Below are positions 1 to 9,080 of a stretch of DNA of 64,000 nucleotides, one piece after another; position 1 is the first letter of the stretch; each line of letters opens with the position of its first letter. The notes below the pieces were generated by a model that saw only the letters and a list, made by a program, of their open reading frames with translations, ran no database searches and was not told where the DNA came from. This DNA comes from Niastella sp. (lineage in GTDB: Bacteria; Bacteroidota; Bacteroidia; Chitinophagales; Chitinophagaceae), in NCBI GenBank assembly GCA_016710595.1, contig JADJVM010000003.1, positions 1 through 64,000 of the forward strand, in the 5' to 3' direction. The translations under genes were made by a program, and so were the position numbers.

Positions 1-201
1 CCTATTTATATTTCCTGAACTTCCTATGTCAAACGAAGTGTCATAACCTGCAGGTAGATGCGCAATAAGTGTATCAATTGGGTTATTCAGGTAATCAGCT
101 ATCGGGAAATTCCGCAATTGCGAATCCAGCGAAGATTGAGCACTTGCCTCATTGAAAGCAAGTGCAAATAAAACGATAAGTATAGATAATAACTTTTTCA
201 T
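1..201 (-). CDS. Small exported protein, candidate immunity partner of gene A (partial)
   Basis: The first 67 codons are visible and the gene runs off the left edge. The ATG at 201 is followed by a clear signal peptide ending near AQSSLDSQL. The mature part (DSQLRNFPIADYLNNPIDT, then LIAHLPAGYDT) is strongly similar to the protein at 33537-33944, which follows gene C. The start lies 3 bp after the reconstructed stop of gene A, so the two were probably translated together. I know no named family. Because the same small gene follows the same C-terminal domain type at both loci, I infer a dedicated partner such as an immunity protein. That role is inference; the paralogy is directly visible. Confidence 0.75.
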   Translation of the reverse strand, partial: MKKLLSILIVLFALAFNEASAQSSLDSQLRNFPIADYLNNPIDTLIAHLPAGYDTSFDIGSSGNINR

Positions 202-204
202 ATT

Positions 205-1812
205 TTAAGGATTTAATTTAGTGAAATTATTTTTATTGGGCGCTGTTGCCTTATAAAACCAATACCCGATACAGTAGCCGAGCCTAAATATTGTATCCAG
301 GTTTCTTCAGTAAGTGTTTGACCATTGGAAATTTGACTTGATAAAGTATTAAATACAGCTTTATATAATTTTTCATGGCGTCCTTTACTGATATTGAAGG
401 CAGATTTTTTGATACATCTTCCACTACAAATGATAGCGGGCATTTCCAACCTCCAGTAATGCTAGCATAGCCAGTTACATTAGCATTTTATTAAATTCTC
501 CTAATAAATCGTCAGGAGAAAAAGATGTGCGCCAATAGCTGGCCGTATCTTCAGCATGTGCATGAAAATAAGCCAGTAATTGTTCTCCTGTTGCAAGCGT
601 ATAGTTTACATCAGTTTGATCTCCTGATAGAGTACCTACCACATAATTTTTTGGATAAATAATACCATTCTTCTTTACTACAATAAAACTTTGTTCCCTA
701 AAACCATTCGTCATTCCCCATTGGTATAACGAGTCCATTTTATGATTACATATAACAGATAAAATTGTCGGAATTGAATCAATAGGTATATTACTTTGTG
801 GTTCATCCTCTATCGGTATCGGCACCCAGCCCGGCCCGCCTGTTGGGGGTGGGCAATTGCCGGGATCCACCACATTGCTTTGGGCTGTGTAAGGGTCTGT
901 GGGATTATCGGGTGTATTGTTGCAGGGATAAGCATGTGGTATTTCCTCGGTATTTCCACTTCCTCCTGTACTTCCTCCTCCTTCTATAGGTGCAGGGGGA
1001 GGGATAAGTATTGAAATACAAGTTGTACTGGTAGAATAATAAAAATAACATTGGCCGGTAGGGCAGTTGCCAGCATCACAACCTTTATTTTGTTTGCAAT
1101 ATGCTGGAGTTCCACAATAACCATATTGGGTTGTAGTACTACCACATAATGTAATATACCTGTAAGTATTTTCTGTACTAATTGTAATATTCATATCATT
1201 AATATGAAGAATATTGCTGTTCACTAGGCCGGTATCTGTACTAAATAACCGGGGATCGGTTATTTTATAATCATTCACATTAAATACAATTTTGTTTAAT
1301 AGGATATTCAGATAGGCGAATGAGGTAGAAGAAGCCCTTGAGTTATCTTGCTTAAATTCATAAGCCTTATAATCTTTAGCAAGCGAATAACTTACATCAA
1401 CAGATCGCTGTGTTACCTCAGCTTTAATAAACCCCTCTACTGTATTTTCGCCTACCAATACAAAAGGGATTAAGATGGTTGTATCTATTTCAGCATTGCT
1501 GTTATTATTTATAAAGCTGGTTTCATTATTTTGTTGATTTGATGTTCCTATTATAACCTTATTCCAAACAGGGTAGCCATTTTCTTTGGCAAACTGAGTT
1601 ATAAATTCCTTTTTCTCATTGAGTTTTTTTATTTCTGCCATTACCCTTTGTACGGTAGCATTTGGAGCCGAAGTGGTTTGAAAAAACTTAGCAGTAATAT
1701 CCTTTGTACTTTCAGAGAAGCCGGTATCCATTTTTTTACAGGCTGCAAAAAGCAATACCGACAAACTTATTAAAAGACAAAGTTTGCGAGGGTAGCGGTA
1801 ATTAAATTTCAT
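205..1812 (-). pseudogene. Modular lipoprotein A with JAB/MPN-like C-terminal domain, frameshifted
   Basis: The ATG at 1812 begins a lipoprotein signal peptide with lipobox LFAAC-KK (Cys about residue 25). A conserved N-terminal domain shared with B follows, containing GYPVWNKVIIG. Next come a Cys-rich segment and a Pro/Gly-rich linker ending GGPGWVPIPI. The C-terminal domain carries HAH (556-564) and SPDD (508-519), a spaced HxH...SxxD arrangement as in JAB/MPN-like metallo-domains. The open frame stops at 475, just after SPDD. Homology to gene C continues to about 205 but jumps frame about four times between 400 and 500 and once near the end. I read this as a decayed C-terminus, though poor local sequence is possible. 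The N-terminal part is intact with its own promoter, so a truncated lipoprotein could still be made. Confidence 0.75.
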
Positions 1813-1843
1813 AAACGGCGGTTAAGGGTTAAAAACTATTTTA

Positions 1844-1912
1844 CAAACATAGAGCAATATTCCATTACAAACAATGGGGAAAAACCCTGATTTTTTATGG
1901 GGGAAAACCCCG
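1844..1912 (-). promoter_or_regulatory. Promoter of gene A with two GGGGAAAAACCC-type sites
   Basis: On the minus strand the -7 box TATGTTTG (1844-1851) matches the Bacteroidota consensus TAnnTTTG, with a TTG about 20 nt upstream. Exactly 24 nt upstream of the -7 box lies a GGGTTTTTCCCC site (1876-1887), and a second copy lies at 1899-1912. The same arrangement precedes gene B and the Crp-like gene. The position just upstream of -33 suits an activator site. The binding protein is not known from sequence. Confidence 0.7.
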
Positions 1913-2384
1913 GCGTTTATTTAAGTTCTTTTCTTCAAGAAAAAATTTGCTTTAATTACAAAACTGTATCTATTAAAAACATAATTGCTAATTCAAAAAA
2001 AACTCACCCGTAGGTTAGTTTTTTTTATATCCCCAGTAAACATTATCTTTCTACCATCGTAGGTAAGCCGCTATAATGGCTGCCAGTAGAGTTGCCGTCG
2101 CTTGGGCAGACGACAGAGAAATATAGTAGTGTATATTTCGCAAGTGGCCAAAGCCCAGGCTATAGTTAAAATGTGAATCATTATGGCTTTATATCTCTTT
2201 TCAAATATTGAAAACGATCAATAGAACATCATGTTGTAAATTTACAATCTGCTTTTCGCTGTAAATAGGTGACATCATTACCAGTCTGTCTTGTTCAATT
2301 AATTTAATCTGATATTTGTTCTTGTTGCTGTTTAGTACAAAAAATGCTTTCTTTGTGGCATCTGTTATTTTTTCATTTTAAAAT
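1913..2384. other. Intergenic stretch with a short gene remnant
   Basis: No convincing gene lies here. The only structure I see is a 34-nt segment at 2127-2160 that recurs at 4419-4452 (about 28 of 34 bases). Read on the plus strand both can encode FA(S/A)GQ(S/N)PG, which suggests remnants of the end of the same protein family. The rest is AT-rich without a recognisable promoter or RNA. Confidence 0.5.
2127..2160 (+). repeat. Short remnant repeat, copy 1
   Basis: A 34-nt segment matches 4419-4452 at about 28 positions and shares the plus-strand peptide pattern GQ(S/N)PG. The two copies bracket the block of broken genes at 2.4-4.4 kb. This is probably leftover coding sequence from an older rearrangement. 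Confidence 0.45.
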
Positions 2385-3623
2385 CTACACACCATGAGAA
2401 TTGTTTAAAGAGTCCTTATTTCCATAAACGAATAACCAGGGAGCATAATATAACTGGTATTCATCTTTAAAAATATTATTCAAATACAATTTTTGGAATA
2501 CATCTAAATTTAGGTTGTAATTCCTATCTGCATTACCTTCCACATCATAGTCAAAAAACAACGAAGTAGAAATTAACCACATCTTATCGTCAAGTTCCTG
2601 AAATGCAAGAGTAACGTCTGCACAATTTTGTAAAATAACTTTTGGCTGTCTCTCTTTAACTATCAAAATACCTTTTCGTTTTTTATAGCGGCTTTTATTC
2701 GGATATTCAGTTTTTAATTTTTTGCCGACAGCGTTAATTGTTATTTTTTTCCATAACACAGAATCGCCAAGCTTAGTAGGGTAATACTTATAAAGAATCT
2801 TTTGGCCTATGGTTGAATCTTCATTGTAAAAAACCTCAATAATATCTTTATTTCTAAAAGAAAGCTTTTTATAAACCAACTTTCCATTTATTATCTTTAA
2901 TGAATAGGTCGTATCTTTGTATGATAGTGTGTATAGTTGAATCAGGGTAAAACAAAGAACGATAATGGTAATAATTACGTTTCCCTGCATCATTAAACGG
3001 AACGGTAGAATCATAAGAATAATAGTTGCCATAGCAGGTAGTCGTCGCCGTTTTCCAGTCTTGATTAGGATACTTTTTAATTTCTTTTTCATTATTCACT
3101 TCCCACACATAGTTAAGGGTGCTATCTATCGGGTTAATAATATAACCGTTTATTATCTTTGATTTTGACAATGTGTCGCTACTGATTTTGCTGGTTACAT
3201 ACCACTCATTTTGCACGATGTCTGATTGCTTCCGGTAAGGAAAAGAAGTGATTTGAACAGTATCAACAGATGGATTTTTTGTAGTTGCCATTGTCAAAGA
3301 TTTAACAATAGTATCGTTTTCCCAATAGCGAATTGTCAATTCCTTTGCGTTCTTGTTACTTTATGAATCCTGTCTTTTCCATCATACTCCAACCTATACA
3401 AAGTATCTCTTGAAGCGTTCAAAAAAGTTATGGCATTATCTTTCTTGTCAAAAGAAACAGTTTTTAATACGACATCATTTTTAAAAACCGTTAATGAGCA
3501 AACATTATATTTACGAAAAACAGAAGGCGTACCAGATATTATATCATCCCAATTTACAGATGATTGCGCTACTGAAGATTTTATGAGCGCTGTTACTGAT
3601 AATATCAAAAATATTTTTTTCAA
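2385..3623 (-). pseudogene. Exported protein of unknown function, two compensating frameshifts
   Basis: Three overlapping reading frames (3695-3336, 3339-2869, 3092-2385) join into one protein of about 413 residues if one base is gained near 3337 and one lost near 2900-2960. The first and third parts are in the same frame. The likely start is TTG at 3623, giving a signal peptide ending SSVAQSSVNW. The mature protein is rich in Tyr, Asp and Lys, with repeated short strand-like motifs (for example GKLVYKKLSF). I recognise no family. It starts 22 bp after the broken small gene at 3646-4047, so they probably formed one operon. The breaks are either decay or assembly errors. Confidence 0.55.
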
Positions 3624-3645
3624 TCTCGAATCTGTATATCTGCAA

Positions 3646-4047
3646 TTATACCGGCAGCATAAAATTCGCAACGGCAGTTGTCCAACCACCACCATTGTTA
3701 TTTTTATATAAAGTCAGTGATTGACCCATATTTAAATATGGCTGCCATGATACTCTTAATTTAGGATAGGTTAAGTACATCTCCTCTTCTGTTTGAGGAA
3801 AATAAAATGCAAAAGAAGTTGAAGTTTCTTTAGTGTTATCATAAGGAAGACTTGCAAACGGGAAAAAAACTTTACTTGAATTTGCAAATCATTTAATAAA
3901 GTAGAGAACGGCTTGCCCAATAAAGTTAGCTTTATTGGCTATAATTGTCTGCAAATAGGCAAGGGTATCAGGAACTCCGTAGGTTTGAGCCTCTACGTTT
4001 TTTGTAATTGCCATTATAATAGCTAATATTAAGACTATCTTTGTCAT
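3646..4047 (-). pseudogene. Small exported protein, immunity-like family, frameshifted
   Basis: The ATG at 4047 begins a signal peptide ending NVEAQTYG. The visible frame stops early. Removing one G from a GGG and adding one T to a T7 run restores a 134-residue protein ending at 3646. The restored sequence has LAYLQTIIANKANFIGKPF and a later LTYPKLRVSW. This layout resembles the small proteins following genes A and C (an IANYLNKPID-type segment, then a central YP segment). The relationship is weak and judged by eye. It belongs to the decayed block between A and B. Confidence 0.5.
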
Positions 4048-4151
4048 TGTTTTATGTGTTTTGCAAAATTAAAAAATTAAAGACACTCCTGTGTGTATTC
4101 CTTTTTCTTAGGTTTATTAGGATTAGGCGTGGCGGTTTTTACTACAAGGGC

Positions 4152-4352
4152 TTAAACTTCCTGTAGCAGGATCTTTCTTATGCAGTGTAACCCTGCATTA
4201 TATTCATTTAATACTGCTGCCATAGCCATTTCATACGCTAAATTGTCCTTGTTTGGATTGCTTTTGAATATTTTAGTTTCGAAATAATTTTCAGCATCTT
4301 TAAAAGCTTTTCCAATATTGGATGTTTCATTACTAAGATTCATTTTTATCAA
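4152..4352 (-). CDS. Hypothetical 66-residue protein
   Basis: A short helical protein with an ATG at 4352 and no signal peptide or membrane segment. The sequence is mixed charged/hydrophobic (NLSNETSNIGKAFKDAENYF and so on). It lies about 100 bp upstream of the broken small gene at 4047 in the same direction. No family is recognised. It may itself be a fragment, as the surrounding block is decayed. Coding status is uncertain. Confidence 0.4.
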   Translation of the reverse strand: MIKMNLSNETSNIGKAFKDAENYFETKIFKSNPNKDNLAYEMAMAAVLNEYNAGLHCIRKILLQEV

Positions 4353-4418
4353 TTAAGATAATTTAGTTTTAGTAAATAGTATTATTAGAAAGGCCTTAAG
4401 TTTGATTTGTAATTAGGA

Positions 4419-4452
4419 TAGTGTATAATTCGCCGCTGGTCAAAACCCAGGC
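4419..4452 (+). repeat. Short remnant repeat, copy 2
   Basis: This is the partner of 2127-2160. Downstream on the plus strand the frame continues into GGGKAITYGGKKRLWF before stopping, which looks like coding sequence without an upstream gene. It lies in the 195-bp gap between the gene at 4152-4352 and the gene at 4548. Confidence 0.45.
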
Positions 4453-4547
4453 GGCGGCAAGGCAATTACCTATGGCGGCAAAAAGAGATTATGGTTTTGG
4501 TTTTTATATAAAATGAATTTATCGCTACTTTAAATATTCTCAATCTT

Positions 4548-5027
4548 TTATTGTATGCGATCATTTGTAGTTATTACTATAGTTTCAAAAATAAATTGGC
4601 GAAAATTGTTTACTATTTTAAGACCCGAATTTAGTTCAATTGGCAGATCAGATATTGTGCTATTATCTGCTAACGGCAAAATAAATATTGGAATCAAAAT
4701 TCGATCAATTTTGCAACTATTTTTCCATGATAAATTTTTCATTTTATTAATTAATGATTCAATATATTTTATACTCTTACGACTGCTTTTCTTTTGAAAA
4801 AAACTTACACTAACTATTGTGTCTTTTTGATTGTCCAATTTTATATCTAAAATAAAATATTCTGATTTATAATTTTCAGTAATTGAAATGTCTGAAGGAA
4901 TTGTATTACTAATTATATTTTTAATCGGCAATTTTGTAAAACAACTATCCTGACAATAAGCAAAAGAAGTTATAATCTGTAATAAGTTTATCAGCAATCC
5001 TATATTTAATACTCTTTTTATTGACAT
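4548..5027 (-). CDS. Small exported protein, candidate immunity partner of gene B
   Basis: A 159-residue protein with an N-terminal signal peptide ending near FAYCQDSCF, so it is probably periplasmic or membrane-anchored. Its ATG lies inside the last codons of gene B (10-nt overlap, 5018-5027), which implies translational coupling. It is not visibly related to the partner genes of A and C, matching the fact that B has a different C-terminal domain. I recognise no family. The pairing of one small exported protein per C-terminal domain type suggests immunity or chaperone function; this is inference. Confidence 0.75.
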   Translation of the reverse strand: MSIKRVLNIGLLINLLQIITSFAYCQDSCFTKLPIKNIISNTIPSDISITENYKSEYFILDIKLDNQKDTIVSVSFFQKKSSRKSIKYIESLINKMKNLSWKNSCKIDRILIPIFILPLADNSTISDLPIELNSGLKIVNNFRQFIFETIVITTNDRIQ

Positions 5028-6827
5028 CCTGGTACAAGATTTAAATTATGTGAATCATATTGAAAAGATACTCCATTAAATTGAAAAGGTGCATGGATTG
5101 ATGTATCTCTTGCCATTTCATTCATTGCATGTATAAATAAAGTATCTGGATGTGCATAGAATGCAGGTGTACTACTTAATCCACCCCATGATAAAGCAGT
5201 ATAAATTGAATCTCTCATGCTTGGTGATATACCTGGATTTGGAAATAAATTAATTAATGGCTGTGTCATTGTATAAATCAAATTACTCGCCATTACTTGG
5301 TGTTGTACACTTGATCCTATTGAATAGTAATTTGTTCCACCACCAACATAAGCAATACGTGGTGGCCAAAATAATGGAAATAGATTTTTAAATTTTGTAG
5401 TATCCATGTAACCATTTTGCACTTGATGTTGACAATAACGAATATATGCATGTACAGCTTCATGTATTATAGTAGACGCTATATACTCTTGAGTAGAAGA
5501 ACTCAATATTTTTTTGTTAATATGAATTTTAGTAGTGTAAACTGAATCGGGGTCATTTATATTTCCAGGTTCAGTTTCGCCATCGATATTGGAAGGCAAA
5601 TTAGTTGCAACTATTGATAATTTTATTTTTTGGTTAACTCCAAAAACATTGTGTAGTGCAACTTGAGCTAATGCATTTATATTACTATAATTGGTTAAAG
5701 AATCAATTATTCGACTGACGCAAGGATAATTATTGGTTATTGAAGTATCTACTATTACTTCATCCGCATAATAAGGATTATACTCTCCCGGTTGATCCGG
5801 TATCGGCACCCAGCCCGGCCCACCTGTTGGGGGTGGGCAATTGCCAGGATCAATCACATTGCTTTGGGCTGTGTAAGGGTCTGTGGGATTATCGGGTATG
5901 TTGTTGCAAGGGTCAGCAGGTGGTATGCCACTGCCAGAACCCCCTCCGCCACTGCCGGACGGCGGCGGAGCGTTACCACCCGGCGATGTACCCGTTCCGG
6001 TTTCACCTCCACCATCACCCACTGTGAAAGTCCAGCAAACTTCTGTCATTACATCTATGGGCGTACAATATGTACCACAATGGTCGCAGCCATCTTCATC
6101 ATTACAACCGTGATAGTTGGGTGTTGTACATTGCAAGCCGCTTGTAATAATAGTTGAGCAGATTTCTACATCTGTAAAATTTTGGGAAGATACTCCCAAT
6201 GTTGTAGTGCTAAATTTTATTTTATTTATTGTTATATGCTCCAAGATGCTGCCAAATAACCTCCGATCGGTAATGTTATATTCACTATTACCAAATACCA
6301 ACTGGTTTAGCTGCATCATAACAGTAGCAAATTTTGTGGCATCTGATACCCCATTTACAGGTGCATCAAACGAGTGGTTTATGTATTCACTTGCCTGGCG
6401 GTAACCCAGGGTTATACTGTCACTAATACTGGTTACAATATACCCGTTAATTTTTGTAGAATCTTCTAAAACATAAGGAATATATGCTATTAAACTACTA
6501 TCGTTAACAGCATTTGTAAAGCTGTTCTCATACCTTGGTTTTATATTTTTGCCAATTAAAACTTTATTCCAAACGGGGTAGCCATGCTGCTTTACAAAAG
6601 CTGTGATAAATTCCTTATTGTTATTTCGTTTATTTATTTCGCTGATAACTTTTAAAATGGATGGATCTGTTTTTGATGGAATGGTAAAAAACTTTTGTGT
6701 AATACTTTGTGTGTGTTGGATACTATCGTAAACTGTATCTATTTTTTTACAGGCTGCAAAAACCAATACCGACAAACTAATTAAAAGACAAAGTTTGCGG
6801 GGGGGGTAAGTGGTAATTAAATTTCAT
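5018..6827 (-). CDS. Modular lipoprotein B with HExxH metalloprotease-like C-terminal domain
   Basis: The continuous frame opens at TTG 6775 (585 residues). Removing one G from the G8 run at 6799-6806 restores an ATG at 6827 and the same signal peptide start as gene A (MKFNYHLPP, then RKLCLL), giving 602 residues. Lipobox VFAAC-KK is followed by the N-terminal domain shared with A, a Cys-rich segment (many Cys between 6040 and 6170), a Gly/Pro-rich stretch and the common linker ending GGPGWVPIP. The C-terminal module is unique in this window and carries HEAVHAY at 5450-5464, the zincin HExxH signature; a third metal ligand is not obvious. I infer a surface or periplasmic zinc peptidase effector. 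It overlaps the next gene. Either the sequenced state is OFF for ATG initiation, or the G8 is a base-count error. Confidence 0.7.
5799..6428 (-). repeat. Long inverted repeat, copy in gene B
   Basis: From 6428 down to about 5799, gene B is nearly identical to 32304-32927 on the opposite strand, with only scattered substitutions, one small length change in the Gly/Pro stretch and one TAAAA unit difference. Identity stops at the GWVPIP codons, where the C-terminal domains begin to differ. Confidence 0.85.
6799..6806. repeat. G8 homopolymer in the signal-peptide codons of gene B
   Basis: Eight G bases (C8 in the coding strand) lie about 20 nt inside the gene B start. With seven bases the ATG at 6827 reads into the lipoprotein; with eight it hits a stop within about 17 codons. 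Gene A has a non-repetitive sequence at the same place. A slippage switch or a sequencing error would both explain it. Confidence 0.6.
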
Positions 6828-6859
6828 AACCTTTTGGTTAAGGGTTAAAAACTATTTTA

Positions 6860-6927
6860 CAAACATAGGGAAATGTTCAATTAAAAGCAATGGGGAAAAA
6901 CCCTAATTTCTTATGGTGAAAAATCCC
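6860..6927 (-). promoter_or_regulatory. Promoter of gene B with GGGGAAAAACCC-type site
   Basis: The minus-strand -7 box TATGTTTG is at 6860-6867 with TTG 20 nt upstream. GGGTTTTTCCCC at 6892-6903 lies 24 nt upstream of the -7 box, and a weaker copy lies at 6915-6927. The sequence closely matches the gene A promoter, so the promoter was duplicated with the gene. Confidence 0.7.
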
Positions 6928-7015
6928 GTAGTTGTTTTAATCCAATTGCTTACACAAGGGGTTGCATTTTTTATAAAAAATATGGGGATTATAAAAGGAA
7001 TATGCATCAAAGAAT

Positions 7016-7836
7016 TTATATGACAATATGCGTGGCCTGCACTTTAGTTCCATAAAAAAGGGTGCCATGATTATTAAAATCTACCGTATCTCCGGTAGTA
7101 AAGAATGAAACATTTTTATTTTGGGCGCAGCGCTCTTCAATTTCGGGATGGCGCTGCAAATAATCTACTAAGCTAGCGGCAATGATTTGCCCCTGTGCCA
7201 GCAGTTTTACTTTTGGCGGGCAAAATTCCTGAAGCTTAGGCAACATCAAAGGGTAATGGGTACAAGCCAATAGCAGGGTATCAATGGCATCGTCTGCCCG
7301 GAGGATCTCTTGCAAATATTTTTTACAAAATAATCGGCGCCGGTTTGCAGGTGTTCATTGTTTTCTACCAATGGCACCCACATAGGGCAAGCCAACTGGC
7401 TGATATGAATTTGAGGTGAAATTTTATTTATTTCAATTGGATAGGAGCCGGATTCTACGGTACCTGTAGTTCCCAATATCCCTATATGGCCCGTATCGGT
7501 ATGTTTTGCAATTACTTCGGCCGTTGGCCTGATAATGCCCAGCACCCTGCTTTGTGGCGAAATACGAGGCAGGTCTTTTTGCTGAATGGTCCTTAATGCT
7601 TTTGCAGAAGCTGTATTACAGGCTAAAATCACCAGGGGGCAACCCTGCTGTAAAAACCATTGTACAGCTTGCAAAGTATATTGATACACGGTATCAAAAC
7701 TGCGGCTGCCATAAGGTGAGCGGGCATTATCGCCCAAATACATAAAATCATAGCCGGGCAACATCGCCTGCACTTCTTTTAAAATACTCAGGCCGCCATA
7801 GCCGCTATCAAATACTGCAATTGGTTTTTTATTCAT
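7016..7836 (-). CDS. murI: Glutamate racemase (frameshifted in this assembly)
   Basis: Interconverts L- and D-glutamate for peptidoglycan. The N-terminal part has the catalytic-region motifs FDSGYGGL (residues 9-16) and ACNTAS with the first catalytic Cys; the C-terminal part has ACTHYPLM with the second Cys. The two halves are in different frames. Adding one T to the T6 run at 7319-7324 (coding A6 to A7) joins them into a normal protein of about 273 residues. Since the gene is normally essential, an assembly error is more likely than a true break. It lies downstream of the skp/bamA group, separated by a terminator. Confidence 0.9.
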
Positions 7837-7851
7837 TCTTTACAAAAATAA

Positions 7852-7878
7852 TAAAGCCCCTTGAGTAAAGGGGCTTTA
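7852..7878. terminator. Hairpin terminator after the skp genes
   Basis: TAAAGCCCC and GGGGCTTTA form a perfect 9-bp stem around a 9-nt loop, flanked by A/T on both sides. It lies 20 bp after the second skp stop and 15 bp before murI, so it probably ends the uppS-bamA-skp transcript. Confidence 0.75.
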
Positions 7879-7897
7879 TATAATCAGCAATGCTGAA

Positions 7898-8429
7898 TTA
7901 TTTTTTAGCAGGTGCTGCCGGGGTATCTTTTATGCCGAGTTTCTTTTTTTACCAATGGCAATAAATCATCTCCCGTAGGGAAAACCAATAGTACACCTTG
8001 TGCATTATCTATTACATAAGCATATCCATTTTCTTTAGCCACTGCTTTAATCGCTTCTAAGGCTTTTGCCCGGATGGGTGCTAATAATTTTTGTGCTTGT
8101 TGCTGATACATATCTTGTGCCTGTTGTTGAAACCCCTGGGCTTTTTGATAGAGTTCAAACAACTCATTCCTGCGAATATCTTTCATACCAGAAGACAGTT
8201 TCATAGAATCTTTTACAAACAGGCTGTCTTTTGTACTTAGGTCTTTCATCATATCCTGGTAGCGTTGGCCAAGGTCGGCCTGGTATTGTTTAAGATCGGC
8301 ATCTGCTTTATCTGCTTCGGGCATATCACTTAATAATTCATCAGAGTTAATATGGCCTATTTTATTTTGAGCCGTTACGTTGGTTAGCATTCCAAATGCC
8401 ATTAAACAAACTACAATAAGTTTTTTCAT
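7898..8429 (-). CDS. OmpH/Skp family periplasmic chaperone, copy 2 (frameshifted end)
   Basis: Signal peptide (ending NVTAQNKIGH) followed by the long helical Skp-type coiled coil rich in Gln, Lys and Asp, about 170 residues. Skp holds unfolded outer-membrane proteins for the BAM complex. The visible frame ends in an atypical tail (KKETRHKRY). Removing one base from the T7 run at 7944-7950 gives a usual tail, KKKLGIKDTPAAPAKK, ending at 7898. This is the second of three homopolymer breaks in conserved genes within 5 kb. It is in operon with the other skp and bamA. Confidence 0.85.
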
Positions 8430-8516
8430 TTCCGTTTTACTTGGTTTAATTTAAAGTTTACTAATTAAAGTATATTCATAAGACTTAGATGCTGCTCCGG
8501 GGTTTAGTGTTATCAT

Positions 8517-9029
8517 TTATTTAACACCCAGGTTCTTAAGCACTTCGTCGCTTTTATCCAGTTTTGGGTCGGCAAATATAACGGTAATTCCTTCACTTTT
8601 GTCAAGAATAAAGTCATATTGTTTATCTACTGCCAGCTTTTGTACTGCATTATAAACCCTGTCTTGTATGGGTTTTATCAATTCCTGTCTTTTCTTAAAC
8701 AGGTCTCCTTCAAAGCCAAAGCGTTTGCGTTGTAAATCCCGTAATTCTTTTTCTTTATTATAAATTTCGTCTTCTCTTTTTTTCTTCAGGTTATCTGGTA
8801 GCATTACTTGCTCAGCATCATAATCTTTATACATTTTATCTACTGCGGCTTGTTTTTGTTCTATTTCCTTTTGCCAGAGGTCACTAAACTGGTCCAGCCG
8901 GGTCTGTGCTTCTTTATATTCCGGTATTTTATCTAATATATATTTAGAATCAATAACAGCATATCGTTGTGCATTTGCAGCCATTGTGGCAAACAAGCAA
9001 AAAAAGGCAGCAATGAATATTTTTTTCAT
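8517..9029 (-). CDS. OmpH/Skp family periplasmic chaperone, copy 1
   Basis: A 170-residue protein with a signal peptide ending ANAQRYAVID, then the OmpH core with residues 22-60 (DSKYILDKIPEYKEAQ) and a central coiled coil. The C-terminal DFILDKSEGITVIFADP is the conserved end of the family. It lies 51 bp after bamA and 87 bp before the second skp. Tandem skp copies after bamA are usual in Bacteroidota. It acts with BamA in outer-membrane protein assembly. Confidence 0.9.
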   Translation of the reverse strand: MKKIFIAAFFCLFATMAANAQRYAVIDSKYILDKIPEYKEAQTRLDQFSDLWQKEIEQKQAAVDKMYKDYDAEQVMLPDNLKKKREDEIYNKEKELRDLQRKRFGFEGDLFKKRQELIKPIQDRVYNAVQKLAVDKQYDFILDKSEGITVIFADPKLDKSDEVLKNLGVK

Positions 9030-9080
9030 CTCTATTTTAATTTATACAACAATGAGTTTTACGCCGCTAAACTATGAAAT

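Noticed and set aside
796..1014. Plus-strand open frames antisense to the linker of genes A, B and C
   Set aside because: They recur only because the GC-rich linker is repeated; the sense frame carries the conserved protein.
2100..4520. Rhs/YD-repeat remnant
   Set aside because: The GQxPG-like reading suggested it, but no YD repeats or Rhs core motif are present in the window.
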